This document shows, piece after piece, positions 28,619-37,741 of a stretch of DNA of 64,000 bases. The stretch is from positions 1 to 64,000 of the forward strand of contig CAVWQV010000018.1 of the NCBI GenBank assembly GCA_963757115.1. The letters run 5' to 3'. Below the pieces are notes generated by a model that was given only the letters and a program-made list of their open reading frames with translations, did not search any database and was not told the origin of the DNA. A program made the translations under genes and the position numbers. The stretch comes from CAVWQV01 sp963757115. GTDB lineage: Bacteria; Pseudomonadota; Alphaproteobacteria; Acetobacterales; Acetobacteraceae. How positions within the stretch are numbered: position 1 is the first letter of the stretch; every line of letters starts with the position of its first letter.

Positions 28619-29956
28619 ATGGACCGCCCTCCTTCCTCTCGCGCGCTCCGCGCCCTCCGTCCGACTGCGCCGCTCGCGGGCACGCTGCGGGTTCCGGGCG
28701 ACAAATCGATCAGCCATCGGGCCCTGATGTTCGGCGCGCTTGCGGTCGGCGAGACGCGGATCACGGGGCTGCTCGAAGGCGAGGATGTGCTGCGTACCGC
28801 CGCCGCCATGCGGGCGCTCGGCGGCGCCGTGGAGCGGGACGGCCCGGGGCGTTGGCGGGTCGCCGGAAGGGGGCTCGGCGGCTTGGTGGAGCCCGACGAC
28901 GTGCTCGACATGGGAAACTCCGGCACCGCGGCCCGGCTGCTGTGCGGCATCCTGGCGAGCCATCCCTTGTTCGCGGTGATGACGGGCGACGCGAGCCTCC
29001 GGCGCCGGCCGATGCAGCGCGTCACGGTCCCGCTCGCGGCGTGCGGCGCGCGGTTCGCGAGCCGCGATGGCGGCCGCCTGCCGCTCGCGATCGAGGGGGC
29101 GGCGGACGCCCTGCCGCTCGAATATCGGCTGCCGGTCGCCTCGGCGCAGGTGAAGTCGGCCGTGCTGCTGTGCGGCCTCAATGCGCCGGGCATCACCCGC
29201 GTCGAGGAGCCCGAAGCGACACGCGACCACAGCGAGAACCTACTGCGGCATTTCGGCGCCAGCGTCCGGGTGGGCGCGGATGGCACGGGCCGCGTCATCG
29301 AGGTCGTCGGCCAGCCCGAGCTGCGTGCCGCCGATGTGGCGGTGCCGGGCGATCCGTCCTCCGCCGCGTTCCCCTTGGTCGCCTGCCTCCTTGTGCCGGG
29401 GTCGACCCTGCGCATCGAGGGTGTCGGGCTCAACCCGCTGCGCAGCGGGTTGCTCGCCACGTTGCGCGAGATGGGTGCCGCCCTAGTAGTGCGGAACGAG
29501 CGCTCGGAGGGGGGCGAGACCGTGGGCGATCTCGACGTGAGCCACGGCCCGCTCCGGGGCGTGGACGTGCCGCCGTCCCGCGCCCCGTCCATGATCGACG
29601 AGTATCCAATCCTTGCCGTAGCCGCTTGCTGCGCATCGGGCACCACGCGGATGCGCGGGCTCAAGGAACTGCGCGTCAAGGAAAGCGACCGGCTCGCTGC
29701 GACGGCGGCCATGCTCGCTGCCAACGGCGCTCGGGTGGAGATCGAGGGCGACGACCTGCTGGTGCACGGCACGGGCGGCCCGCCTGCCGGCGGTGGCACC
29801 GTGGCCACCCACATGGACCATCGGATCGCCATGAGCGCGCTGGTGCTTGGGCAGGCGACGGCAGAGCCGGTCGCCGTTGACGAGGCCGGGTTCATCGACA
29901 CGAGTTTCCCCGGTTTCGTTCCGCTGATGGCGAGCATTGGCGCGACGATCGAGTAA
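28619..29956 (+). CDS. aroA: 3-phosphoshikimate 1-carboxyvinyltransferase (EPSP synthase)
   Basis: A 445-residue cytoplasmic enzyme of the shikimate pathway joining shikimate 3-phosphate and PEP. Motifs: GDKSISHRAL (27-36), GNSGTAARL (99-107), SAQVK (175-179), RDHSE (202-206), SMIDEYPILAVAA and LRVKESDRL. GDKS, SAQxK and RxHSE are marks of the class II (CP4-like) group. At the position of the CP4 glyphosate-tolerance Ala the protein has Gly (GNSGT), and the usual NPTR is NPLR at 272-275. It reads cleanly and is followed by cmk after 3 bases, an operon common in Alphaproteobacteria. Confidence 0.96.
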   Translation: MDRPPSSRALRALRPTAPLAGTLRVPGDKSISHRALMFGALAVGETRITGLLEGEDVLRTAAAMRALGGAVERDGPGRWRVAGRGLGGLVEPDDVLDMGNSGTAARLLCGILASHPLFAVMTGDASLRRRPMQRVTVPLAACGARFASRDGGRLPLAIEGAADALPLEYRLPVASAQVKSAVLLCGLNAPGITRVEEPEATRDHSENLLRHFGASVRVGADGTGRVIEVVGQPELRAADVAVPGDPSSAAFPLVACLLVPGSTLRIEGVGLNPLRSGLLATLREMGAALVVRNERSEGGETVGDLDVSHGPLRGVDVPPSRAPSMIDEYPILAVAACCASGTTRMRGLKELRVKESDRLAATAAMLAANGARVEIEGDDLLVHGTGGPPAGGGTVATHMDHRIAMSALVLGQATAEPVAVDEAGFIDTSFPGFVPLMASIGATIE

Positions 29957-29959
29957 GGC

Positions 29960-30649
29960 ATGACCACGCTTCCAGCGGCGGCGCAGACGGGCGCCGGCCG
30001 GCCGCTCATCATCGCCATCGACGGCCCTGCGGCAGCGGGCAAGGGCACGCTGGCCCGGCGCCTCGCGGCGACCCTGACGCTGCCCTATCTCGACACCGGC
30101 CTGCTGTACCGTGCCGTGGGCCGGCGTGTGCTCGATGGTGGCGGCGATCCCGCCGACCCGTCCGCAGCCGAAGCCTCGGCGCGAGCTCTTGAGGCTTCCG
30201 ACCTTGATCGCTCCGACCTGCGCGGCCCGGCAGCCGACGCCGCTGCCGCTGCGGTCGCCGCGATTCCGGCCGTCCGATCGGCACTCCTCGCGTTTCAGCG
30301 AAGCTTTGCCGCCGGGCGCGGGGCGGTGCTCGACGGGCGCGACATCGGCACCGTGATCTTCCCCGACGCGGCCGTAAAGCTGTTCGTCACGGCAAGCCTG
30401 GAAGCCCGCGCCCGCCGCCGCTGGCTCGAGCTACAAGCGAAGGGCACGGCCGCAGACCTCGCTGCCGTGCAGGCCGACATGCGCGCGCGCGACACCCTGG
30501 ACGCGGCCCGGGCCGCCGCACCGCTCCGCCCCGCGGCCGACGCCGTGCAGCTCGACACGACGGCAATGCCTGCCGACGCGGTGCTCGCCGCGGCGCTCGC
30601 GGTGGTCCGGCAACGATTCGCGACCGGAATGCGCCCCGATCCGGCCTGA
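29960..30649 (+). CDS. cmk: Cytidylate kinase
   Basis: A 229-residue kinase that phosphorylates CMP and dCMP with ATP. P-loop GPAAAGKGT at 22-30, then LPYLDTGLLYRAVG (substrate-binding region), LDGRDIGTVIFPDA with the conserved Arg-Asp, and the lid arginines in ARARRRWLEL. It lies 3 bases after aroA and upstream of rpsA, the classic aroA-cmk-rpsA order. Intact. Confidence 0.96.
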   Translation: MTTLPAAAQTGAGRPLIIAIDGPAAAGKGTLARRLAATLTLPYLDTGLLYRAVGRRVLDGGGDPADPSAAEASARALEASDLDRSDLRGPAADAAAAAVAAIPAVRSALLAFQRSFAAGRGAVLDGRDIGTVIFPDAAVKLFVTASLEARARRRWLELQAKGTAADLAAVQADMRARDTLDAARAAAPLRPAADAVQLDTTAMPADAVLAAALAVVRQRFATGMRPDPA

Positions 30650-30772
30650 GCCAACCAGCGGACATTACTATTCCGGATTGCAGGCATGGCCTGCCGGGCC
30701 TACATCTCCCCACAGGAGCCCGGCATCCCGCGCGGGCAAGCCGCGCTTGATCCGAGCGCGCCAACCCGACCG

Positions 30773-30788
30773 ACCCCCCGTTGGGGGT
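30773..30788 (+). promoter_or_regulatory. Perfect 6-bp hairpin in the rpsA leader
   Basis: ACCCCC and GGGGGT pair around a CGTT loop, ending 28 bases before the rpsA start. No T run follows, so it is not a typical terminator. The leader also lacks a good Shine-Dalgarno, and S1 in other bacteria regulates its own translation; a regulatory role is a guess. Confidence 0.35.
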
Positions 30789-30816
30789 GCAACGTCAAAC
30801 GGAACCAATCCACCGC

Positions 30817-32553
30817 ATGTCAGCAACAGCCACCGCTCGCCTACCGGAGAGCATGGACGATCACTTTCACGGCGAGGATTTCGCCTCGCTGCTCGACGAA
30901 ACTTTGGGGCGCGATAGCGGCTTCGACGGCTCGGTTGTCACCGGCCGCGTGCTCCGCCTCACCGACGAGTTCGCCGTCGTCGATGTCGGCCTCAAGAGCG
31001 AGGGGCGAGTCGCCCTCAAGGAGTTCGGACTTCCCGGCGCGGCGCCGGAGGTCAAGCCCGGCGACCTCATCGAACTTTACGTGGAGCGCTACGAGGATCG
31101 CGACGGCTCCATCGTGCTGTCGCGCGAGAAGGCGCGGCGCGAGGAGGCCTGGACCAATCTCGAAAAGGCGTTCGAAAGCAGCCAGCGCGTGACCGGCTCG
31201 ATCTACGGGCGGGTGAAGGGCGGCTTCACCGTCGATCTCGGCGGCGCGGTGGCCTTCCTGCCCGGCAGCCAGGTGGACATCCGCCCGGTACGCGACGTCG
31301 GGCCGCTGATGGGCTCGCCGCAGCCGTTCCAGATCCTCAAGATGGACCGCGCGCGCGGCAACATCGTCGTTTCCCGCCGCGCCGTGCTCGAGGAAACTCG
31401 CGCCGAGCAGCGGAGCGAGCTGATCCAGGGCCTCAAGGAAGGCATGATCCTGGACGGCGTGGTCAAGAACATCACCGACTACGGCGCGTTCGTCGATCTC
31501 GGCGGGGTCGACGGCCTGCTGCACGTGACCGATATCGCCTGGCGTCGAGTGAATCACCCGGCCGAGGCGCTGCAGATCGGCCAGCAGGTGAAGGTGCAGG
31601 TCATCCGCTTCAACCCGGAAACCCAGCGCATCAGTCTCGGCATGAAGCAGCTGGAGGCCGATCCGTGGGAAGGTGTGGCCGCCAAGTATCCGCCGGGTGC
31701 GAAATATACCGGCCGCGTCACCAACATCACCGACTACGGCGCCTTCGTGGAGCTGGAGCCCGGCGTCGAGGGGCTGGTTCACGTGTCGGAGATGTCGTGG
31801 ACCAAGAAGAACGTTCATCCGGGCAAGATCGTCGCCACCTCGCAGGAGGTGGAGGTGATGGTGCTGGACGTGGACAGTTCCAAACGCCGCATCTCGCTTG
31901 GCCTCAAGCAGGTCCAGCGCAACCCGTGGGAACAGTTCGTCGACGAGCACCCGATCGGCTCGGTGGTGGAAGGCGAGATCCGCAACATCACGGAGTTCGG
32001 CCTGTTCGTCGGGATTGGCCCGGATATCGACGGCATGATCCACATGTCCGACCTGTCCTGGGACGAGCCGGGCGAACTCGCGATGGCCAAGTTCGAGAAG
32101 GGTCAGACGATCAAGGCGAAGGTGCTCGACGTCGACGTGGAGAAGGAGCGCATCAGCCTCGGCATCAAGCAGCTGCGCGACGACCCCGCCGCATCGGTGC
32201 TCGACTCGGTGCACAAGAACGACGTCGTCACCTGCGTCGTCACCTCCATCCAGGCGAACGGCATTGAGGTGAAGGTGAACGACGTGCTCACCGGCTTCAT
32301 CCGCCGCGCCGAGCTTGCGCGCGACAAGTCAGACCAGCGGCCGGACCGCTTCGCGGTAGGCGAGAAGGTGGACGCCAAGATCACCGCCATCGACCGCGCG
32401 GCGCGCAAACTTGCTCTGACCATCAAGGGCAAGGAGATGGAGGAGGAGAAGCAGGCGATGCAGGAGTTCGGCAGTTCCGACAGCGGCGCGTCGCTCGGCG
32501 ATATCCTCGGCGCGGCCATCCGGCGGCGCAATCAGCAAGGGCAACCGGAGTAA
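30817..32553 (+). CDS. rpsA: 30S ribosomal protein S1
   Basis: A 578-residue RNA-binding ribosomal protein with six S1 domains (roughly 38-105, 123-190, 207-277, 294-364, 381-451 and 468-538), the last four sharing the ITDYGAFVxL or ITEFGLFVGI core. It unfolds mRNA and docks it on the 30S subunit. Start chosen at ATG 30817 (MSATATARLPESMDDHF); an in-frame start at 30781 exists but adds non-conserved residues. No strong ribosome binding site precedes it, which is common for rpsA. Intact and rich in favoured codons. Confidence 0.96.
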   Translation: MSATATARLPESMDDHFHGEDFASLLDETLGRDSGFDGSVVTGRVLRLTDEFAVVDVGLKSEGRVALKEFGLPGAAPEVKPGDLIELYVERYEDRDGSIVLSREKARREEAWTNLEKAFESSQRVTGSIYGRVKGGFTVDLGGAVAFLPGSQVDIRPVRDVGPLMGSPQPFQILKMDRARGNIVVSRRAVLEETRAEQRSELIQGLKEGMILDGVVKNITDYGAFVDLGGVDGLLHVTDIAWRRVNHPAEALQIGQQVKVQVIRFNPETQRISLGMKQLEADPWEGVAAKYPPGAKYTGRVTNITDYGAFVELEPGVEGLVHVSEMSWTKKNVHPGKIVATSQEVEVMVLDVDSSKRRISLGLKQVQRNPWEQFVDEHPIGSVVEGEIRNITEFGLFVGIGPDIDGMIHMSDLSWDEPGELAMAKFEKGQTIKAKVLDVDVEKERISLGIKQLRDDPAASVLDSVHKNDVVTCVVTSIQANGIEVKVNDVLTGFIRRAELARDKSDQRPDRFAVGEKVDAKITAIDRAARKLALTIKGKEMEEEKQAMQEFGSSDSGASLGDILGAAIRRRNQQGQPE

Positions 32554-32577
32554 GCGTTCGCTTCGGGCGGTTGCCGC

Positions 32578-33498
32578 GTGACCCTCGAGACCGACCTTCT
32601 GCTCGACAGGCGGCGCCTCAAACGCCGCCTGTTCGCATGGCGGGCTGTGGCGCTGCTAGCGGTGCTGGCCGCCGTGCTCGTCGCGGTCGGCGTCTCCCGC
32701 CCGATTCGCGGGAGCCACATCGCCCGGCTATCGGTGGGCGGGATCATCACCGAGGACCGCAAGCTGACGGAGGCGGTCAGTGCGCTTGCCGACGACGCCA
32801 GGGTGCCGGCGCTGATTGTGGTCATCAACAGCCCTGGGGGCAGTGTAGCGGGGGGCGAAAGCCTGTACGGCGCCATCGCGCGGGTAGCGGCGCGCAAGCC
32901 CGTGGCCGCCGTGATGGGCGGGACGGCCGCGTCGGCCGGTTACATGGTTGCTCTGCCGGCTTCACGCATCTTCGCTCGCGCCTCGACGCTCACCGGGTCG
33001 ATCGGCGTGATCTTGCAAACCGGCGACGTATCCGGGCTGCTCGCCAAGCTCGGCGTGACCGCGGAAGCGATCACCTCCGGCCCGCTCAAGGATCAGCCGA
33101 GTTTCGTCCGCCCGCTTTCGCCGCAGGGACGCGACGTGCTGCACGGGCTGGTGATGGACATGTACGAGCAGTTCGTCGCCATGGTGGCCACCGCCCGCCA
33201 CCTGTCAGCCGACCGCGTGCGCGAGCTTGGTGATGGCCGAGCCTACACCGGGCGGCAAGCCCTGGCGCTTGGCTTGATCGACCAGATCGGCGGCGAGCCG
33301 GAGGCGCGGGCCTGGCTCGCCGCCGAACACCGGGTCTCGACCAAGCTTCCGGTCACGGATGTCGGGACCGGGACGCTGGCCGGCCGCGCCTTTGGGGCGA
33401 TGGGCGCGCCGCTGCTTGAGTTCATCGGGAAAACACTGGAAGCACAATGGCTTAGGATTGACGGTGCTTGGGCACTCTGGCAACCTTCCAACAGTTGA
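32578..33498 (+). CDS. sppA: Signal peptide peptidase SppA (short form)
   Basis: A 306-residue membrane-anchored serine protease that degrades released signal peptides. One N-terminal membrane helix (AVALLAVLAAVLVAVGV, about 23-39), then the S49 domain with INSPGGSVAGGESLYGAI, the nucleophile Ser119 in TAASAGYMVAL, and Lys171 in SGPLKDQPSF, spaced 52 residues as in the short Bacillus-type SppA. Starts at GTG 32578, 24 bases after rpsA, and reads cleanly to TGA at 33498. Confidence 0.92.
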   Translation: MTLETDLLLDRRRLKRRLFAWRAVALLAVLAAVLVAVGVSRPIRGSHIARLSVGGIITEDRKLTEAVSALADDARVPALIVVINSPGGSVAGGESLYGAIARVAARKPVAAVMGGTAASAGYMVALPASRIFARASTLTGSIGVILQTGDVSGLLAKLGVTAEAITSGPLKDQPSFVRPLSPQGRDVLHGLVMDMYEQFVAMVATARHLSADRVRELGDGRAYTGRQALALGLIDQIGGEPEARAWLAAEHRVSTKLPVTDVGTGTLAGRAFGAMGAPLLEFIGKTLEAQWLRIDGAWALWQPSNS

Positions 33499-33542
33499 GA
33501 CCGGTGTCGGGCCGGCTTCGGTGATCCGGGGGCAGTGGGGGG

Positions 33543-33863
33543 ATGACAAGGTCCGAACTGATTGCCGAGCTTGCATCGGCGAACCCGCACCTGACCGGAC
33601 GGGATATCGAGCTGATCGTATCCACAGTGTTCGACGAGATAACGGCGGCACTCTCAAGGGGCGAGCGGGTGGAGTTGCGCGGCTTCGGCGCATTCACCGT
33701 GAAGCGGCGCGACGCGCGCACCGGCCGCAACCCGCGCACCGGCGAGGCGGTTCCGGTCGACGAGAAGGCTGTGCCGTTTTTCAAGGCCGGCAAGGAGCTT
33801 CGTGAACGCGTGAACCGGGGCAAGCCGGCCCGCTCGGCGATGGCCCAGCGTGTGAGCGCGTGA
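33543..33863 (+). CDS. ihfB: Integration host factor subunit beta
   Basis: A 106-residue DNA-bending protein that pairs with IHF-alpha. MTRSELIAELASANPHLTGR opens the helical dimerisation part; ELRGFGAFTVKRRDARTGRN includes the family signature, and PRTGEAV holds the proline that intercalates in DNA. The C-terminus is longer than in E. coli by about ten basic residues. Position after rpsA-sppA is standard in this group. Intact. Confidence 0.95.
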   Translation: MTRSELIAELASANPHLTGRDIELIVSTVFDEITAALSRGERVELRGFGAFTVKRRDARTGRNPRTGEAVPVDEKAVPFFKAGKELRERVNRGKPARSAMAQRVSA

Positions 33864-33915
33864 GCGCGTTCGTGAGCACGCCCAGGACGGGCACGCTCAG
33901 GACGGGCCGCCGCCG

Positions 33916-34215
33916 GTGCGGCTGATCGTCAGCATCCTTTTGCTGATCCTGCTCGTGCTGTTCGCCTTGTCGAACAGCGAAGCCGTGCGGCTCGGGCTTT
34001 GGCCGACCGGGTACGCGATCGACACGCCGGTGTCGGTGGCGATTCTGGTCGGCATGGCAATCGCCTTCCTGCTGGGGGCGCTGTTCATCTGGGTCGGAAA
34101 CATCGGGCAACGGCGGAGGGCGCGGCGGGCCGAGCATACCGTCCGGCTGCTCGAGGAGCAGGTGCGGGAGTTGCGAGCGCGCCAGCCCGGCGCCGCGTTG
34201 CCTCCCACAGGCTGA
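33916..34215 (+). CDS. lapA: LapA family protein (DUF1049)
   Basis: A 99-residue inner-membrane protein with two membrane helices (IVSILLLILLVLFALSN and VAILVGMAIAFLLGALFIWV) followed by a short cytoplasmic coiled coil rich in Arg and Glu. LapA assists LapB in controlling lipopolysaccharide synthesis in enterobacteria; the same role is assumed here from family and from its place between ihfB and pyrF. The start GTG 33916 gives the usual N-terminus MRLIVSIL. The stop precedes pyrF by 1 base. Confidence 0.85.
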   Translation: MRLIVSILLLILLVLFALSNSEAVRLGLWPTGYAIDTPVSVAILVGMAIAFLLGALFIWVGNIGQRRRARRAEHTVRLLEEQVRELRARQPGAALPPTG

Positions 34216-34216
34216 G

Positions 34217-34932
34217 ATGCAGAAGGCTGCTCGAGCGGCCGACCGCATCATCCTGGCACTCGACATGCCCGACGTGCGCCGCGCCGAGCAGTGTGCCCTG
34301 ACTGCGATCGAGCACGTCGGCATGGTGAAGCTTGGGCTCGAATTCTTTCTCGCCAACGGCCCTGCCGGTTACCGGGCGGTCGCCGAAACCGGCGAGGCGT
34401 CCGGTGTTCCTCGACCTCAAGCTGCACGACATTCCCAATACGGTCGCCGGCGCGGTGCGGTCGGTCCTGCCGCTCGCGCCGCACTTCCTGACCGTCCATG
34501 CCGCGGGTGGCGCCGCGATGATGGAGGCGGCGCGCCGGGCGGCGGAGGATGGAGGCAGCGGGCCGGCCCTTGCTGCTGGCTGTCACGGTCCTGACCAGCC
34601 TTGGCGCGACCGACCTCGCGGCCACCGGGGTCGGCGGCGACATGACCGCACAGGTCGTGCGGCTCGCCCGCTTGGCGGTCGGCGCCGGCGCGGACGGCCT
34701 GGTGTGCAGCCCCTGGGAGATCGCGCCCTTGCGCGATGCGCTCGGCGCCGGGCCGGCCCTCGTCGTGCCAGGCATCCGGCCGGAAGGCTCTGACGCTGGC
34801 GACCAGATGCGCACCATGACACCCCGCGAGGCGGTCGAGGCCGGAGCGGACTGGCTCGTGATCGGCCGGCCGATCACCGCCGCCGCCGACCCCGCCGCCG
34901 CGGCCGCGGCAATCGCGCAGGGCCTTCGGTGA
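34217..34932 (+). pseudogene. pyrF: Orotidine 5'-phosphate decarboxylase, two frameshifts
   Basis: Makes UMP from OMP. ATG 34217 gives AADRIILALDMPDVRRAEQC and GMVKLGLEFFLANGP. At about 34395 the frame changes to RPVFLDLKLHDIPNTVAGAV, which has the catalytic DxKxxDI array, then at about 34555 to RPLLLAVTVLTSLGATDL, LVVPGIRPEG and ADWLVIGRPIT, ending at 34932. Both indels are single-base. pyrF is essential without external pyrimidines, so real loss would need a second copy; sequence error is the simpler reading. It overlaps trpF by 4 bases (GTGA). Confidence 0.9.
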
Positions 34933-35555
34933 AGGTCGAGGTGAAAATATGCGGCGTCAACAGTGCCGCGGCGTTCGATGCTGCGGCCGCCGCAGGGGCC
35001 GACTGGGTGGGCTTCGTGTTCTTTCCGCGATCGCCCCGTGTGGTGTCTCCGGCGGACGCGCATGCGTTGTCAGGGCGGCTCGACGGCGGCCCCCGACGGG
35101 TCGGGCTGTTCGTCGAACCCACCGATGCCGAGGTCGCGTCAACCCTGGCTACGGTCAAGCTGGATGCGTTGCAGATCTACGCGAGCGCGGCGCGCGCGGC
35201 GGCGCTGCGGGCGAGCTTCGGCCTGCCGGTCTGGCTGGCCTGGGGGGTCGCGACGGCGGATGACCTGCCGCACGCTGCGCCGTCCGTCGATGCGCTCGTG
35301 TTGGAGGCCAAGCCGCCAGCGGCAGCAACCCGCCCCGGCGGCAATGCGGCGTCGTTCGATTGGTCGCTGCTGGCCGGTTGGCAAGCGCCGACACACTGGT
35401 GGCTTGCGGGGGGGCTCCATCCAGGCAACGTGGCGGCGGCGATCCAATCGGCAGGACCGCCTGGTGTCGACGTCTCCTCCGGCGTCGAGACGACGCCCGG
35501 GGTGAAGGAGCCGGCGCTGATCCGCGCCTTCATCGCCGCCGCGCGCGCTGCCTGA
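34929..35555 (+). CDS. trpF: Phosphoribosylanthranilate isomerase
   Basis: A 208-residue TIM-barrel enzyme of tryptophan synthesis (Amadori rearrangement of PRA to CdRP). VEVKICGVN has the catalytic Cys, GADWVGFVFFPRSPRVVSP the second strand, ALQIYASA replaces the more usual QLHG, and GVDVSSGVE near the end supplies a phosphate-binding loop. It starts at GTG 34929 overlapping pyrF. Normally trpB and trpA follow; here the gene is followed by a 119-bp gap and then cobC on the other strand, so trpBA must be elsewhere. Intact. Confidence 0.93.
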   Translation: MKVEVKICGVNSAAAFDAAAAAGADWVGFVFFPRSPRVVSPADAHALSGRLDGGPRRVGLFVEPTDAEVASTLATVKLDALQIYASAARAAALRASFGLPVWLAWGVATADDLPHAAPSVDALVLEAKPPAAATRPGGNAASFDWSLLAGWQAPTHWWLAGGLHPGNVAAAIQSAGPPGVDVSSGVETTPGVKEPALIRAFIAAARAA

Positions 35556-35674
35556 CTGCGCGAGAAAACGACCCTGCACGTCTGATGATTGACGGCCACC
35601 CGGACCAACAGCTCTGGTCAGCACTCTCCTTGACCATTACGCAGCGTCGTTGGGACCAGAGGCGAACGGCACGA

Positions 35675-36694
35675 TCAGCGAAGCCGATGCGTACGCAAAG
35701 CCTGCGCGAGTCGGTCCCAATGTTCCGGCGGTCCCGGGATGCCGAACCGGAGTCGGCGGTCCGCGTCATGGAAGCGACGCACCAGAAGGCCGGCCCGTCC
35801 GAGCGTCTCGAACAGGCTCGCCGCTCCTTCAGCTTCCGCCAGACGGAATAGGCGTGTGCCACCAAGGATGCGGAGCCCGGCGCGCTCCAGCATGCCATCG
35901 AGCCGCCGCGCGTCGCCCTCCAGTCGCGCGGTCGCGGCATCGAGCCACTCGGGGGACGCAAAGGCCTGCCGGGCGATCGCGATGGCGGGGCCGCTCGCCG
36001 CCCAGGGGCCGAGTGCCGATCGTAGCTCGGCGGCCAATGCGGGGGCGCACAGGGCGAAGCCGAGCCGGATGCCCGCCAGCCCATACGCCTTGCCGAACGA
36101 GCGCAGCACGAGGAGGCCGGGACGCGGCAGCGTGGGTGCCAGGCTCGCCCCAGGGTTTCCCCGGGGCGCGGCGAAGTCGGCGAACGCCTCGTCGACCACC
36201 AGCAGCCCGCCGCGACCGGCGAGGCGGTCCGCGAGCGCCAGGAGATCGGCAGGCGGCACAAACCGCCCGTCCGGGTTGTTCGGATTGCAGACAACGGCGC
36301 CTGTCCCCACGCCGAGGTCGGCCAGTCGCCGCGTCTCAGCGACGGAGCTCCCGGCAGCCGCCCAGGCGGCCGCGTGCTCCGCGTAGGTCGGACCGAGGAT
36401 GGCCACGTGGTCGAGCGGGCGCAGGCGCGGCACGAGATTGATGAGGAGCTGCGTCCCGGGTGCCGCGACCACCATCGCGGGGTCGGCCACACCATACGCC
36501 TGCGCCGCCGCCGCACGGAGCGCCGCCTCGTCCTCAGGCTCGGGAAGCCGCGTGTAGGCAGCGAGCGGCGGCGGTGCGAACGGGAACGGGACGGGGTTGA
36601 TCCCGGTCGATAGATCGATGAACGGCTCGGGTGCGCCCGGGAAAAGACGGCGCGCTTCCGCGAGCCGCCCGCCGTGCTCCAATGCCTCTGCCAC
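35675..36694 (-). CDS. cobC: Threonine-phosphate decarboxylase (PLP enzyme)
   Basis: A 339-residue fold-type I PLP enzyme making (R)-1-amino-2-propanol O-2-phosphate for the corrin nucleotide loop (called CobD in enterobacteria). Blocks: LEHGGRLAEARRLFPGAPEP, FIDLSTGINPVPFPF, CNPNNPDGRFVPP, VVDEAFADF and LRSFGKAYGLAGIRLGFALC, where Lys of SFGK binds PLP. I choose GTG 36694 (VAEALEHGG) with GGAG upstream; TTG 36682 is an alternative. It is one of the few intact cob genes and is divergent from cobD, starts 30 bases apart. Confidence 0.9.
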   Translation of the reverse strand: MAEALEHGGRLAEARRLFPGAPEPFIDLSTGINPVPFPFAPPPLAAYTRLPEPEDEAALRAAAAQAYGVADPAMVVAAPGTQLLINLVPRLRPLDHVAILGPTYAEHAAAWAAAGSSVAETRRLADLGVGTGAVVCNPNNPDGRFVPPADLLALADRLAGRGGLLVVDEAFADFAAPRGNPGASLAPTLPRPGLLVLRSFGKAYGLAGIRLGFALCAPALAAELRSALGPWAASGPAIAIARQAFASPEWLDAATARLEGDARRLDGMLERAGLRILGGTRLFRLAEAEGAASLFETLGRAGLLVRRFHDADRRLRFGIPGPPEHWDRLAQALRTHRLR

Positions 36695-36724
36695 CTCGAA
36701 CTCCGCCGTGATACCGCCGGCGCG

Positions 36725-37741
36725 ATGCCGACCGGTCCCTTCGCCTACCCGCCATTCTACATTGTGATCGGCCTGGGCGCGCTGCTGCTCGAGGCCGGGT
36801 TGGGCTATCCTGCATGGCTGTTCCGAGCGATCCGGCATCCGGTGGTCTGGCTCGGATGGCTGATCGCCCGACTCGACCGCAGGCTGAACGACGAACGGCG
36901 ACCCGGCTGCCATCGGCGATGGGCCGGCGCCGTGGCGGTACTGGCGCTCATCGTTGTTGCCGGCGGCTCGGCGGCGCTCCTGCAGGCGGCGCTGCTCCGC
37001 CTGCTGCCCGTATCGATCGCCTTGCCGTTGCTCGCGGCGATGGCCAGCACCTTGCTCGCCCAGCGCTCGCTGCCACCGCCACGTCGCCGCGGCGGTCGCG
37101 GGCGCTGGACCGGGACGGGCTGGCCGGCGGACGCGCGGCGGTCGCGCACATCGTCGGCCGCAACCCGCGAAGCGCTCGACGAGGCCGGCGGTGCTGCGGG
37201 CGGCGATCGAGAGCCTGGCCGAGAATTTTTCCGACGGCGTGGTGGCGCCGGCGCTTCTGGTGCCGCTTGCGCGGCCTGCCGGGCATCGCGCTCTACAAGG
37301 CGATCAACACGGCCGACAGCATGATCGGCCACCGCACACCGCGCCACGCGGCGTTCGGCTGGGCGGCGGCCCGGCTCGACGACCTGGTCAACCTGCCGGC
37401 CTCGCGCCTGGCGGCCGCTTGGCTCATCGCCGCTGCCTGCCTGGGCCCGGATGCGCGCCGGCGCGGCGCCATGCGCGCGGTGTGGCGCGATGCGCCGCGG
37501 CATCGCTCGCCCAATGCCGGCTGGCCGGAAGCGGCGATGGCCGGGGCGCTCGGGCTGCGGCTCGCCGGGCCCGCGCGTCTATGGCGATACGTGGTCGAGG
37601 ATGCCTGGATGGGCGACGGACGCGCCGGAGGCGACGCACAGACGATCTGCGTCGCGCGCTGGCGCTCTATCGCGTCGCGTGCGCGCTGCAGATTCGCGGC
37701 GGTGGCCATGGCGGCTGGCCGTGTTCATCGCGCGAGGCTGA
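36725..37741 (+). pseudogene. cobD: Adenosylcobinamide-phosphate synthase (CbiB/CobD), frameshifted
   Basis: A membrane protein that couples the aminopropanol phosphate to adenosylcobyric acid. From ATG 36725: FYIVIGLGALLLEAGLGYP, HPVVWLGWLIARLDRRLND, then membrane helices. Frame switches near 37085, 37190 and 37270 lead through ESLAENFSDGVVAPALLVPL and IALYKAINTADSMIGHRTPR, LDDLVNLPASRLAAAWLIA, to GWPEAAMAGALGLRLAGPA, and one more near 37640 to WRLAVFIARG and TGA 37741. SLAENxxDG and KAxNTxDSMxGH are family hallmarks. It converges with cobQ with a 17-base overlap. Confidence 0.85.

Noticed and set aside
28136..29230. A 364-codon minus-strand frame covering TIGR02300 and the start of aroA
   Set aside because: Only the last 110 codons match a family; the upstream part is antisense to the clean aroA gene.
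30841..32214. A 457-codon minus-strand frame antisense to rpsA
   Set aside because: It mirrors the S1 coding strand; long antisense frames are expected in high-GC genes and it matches no family.
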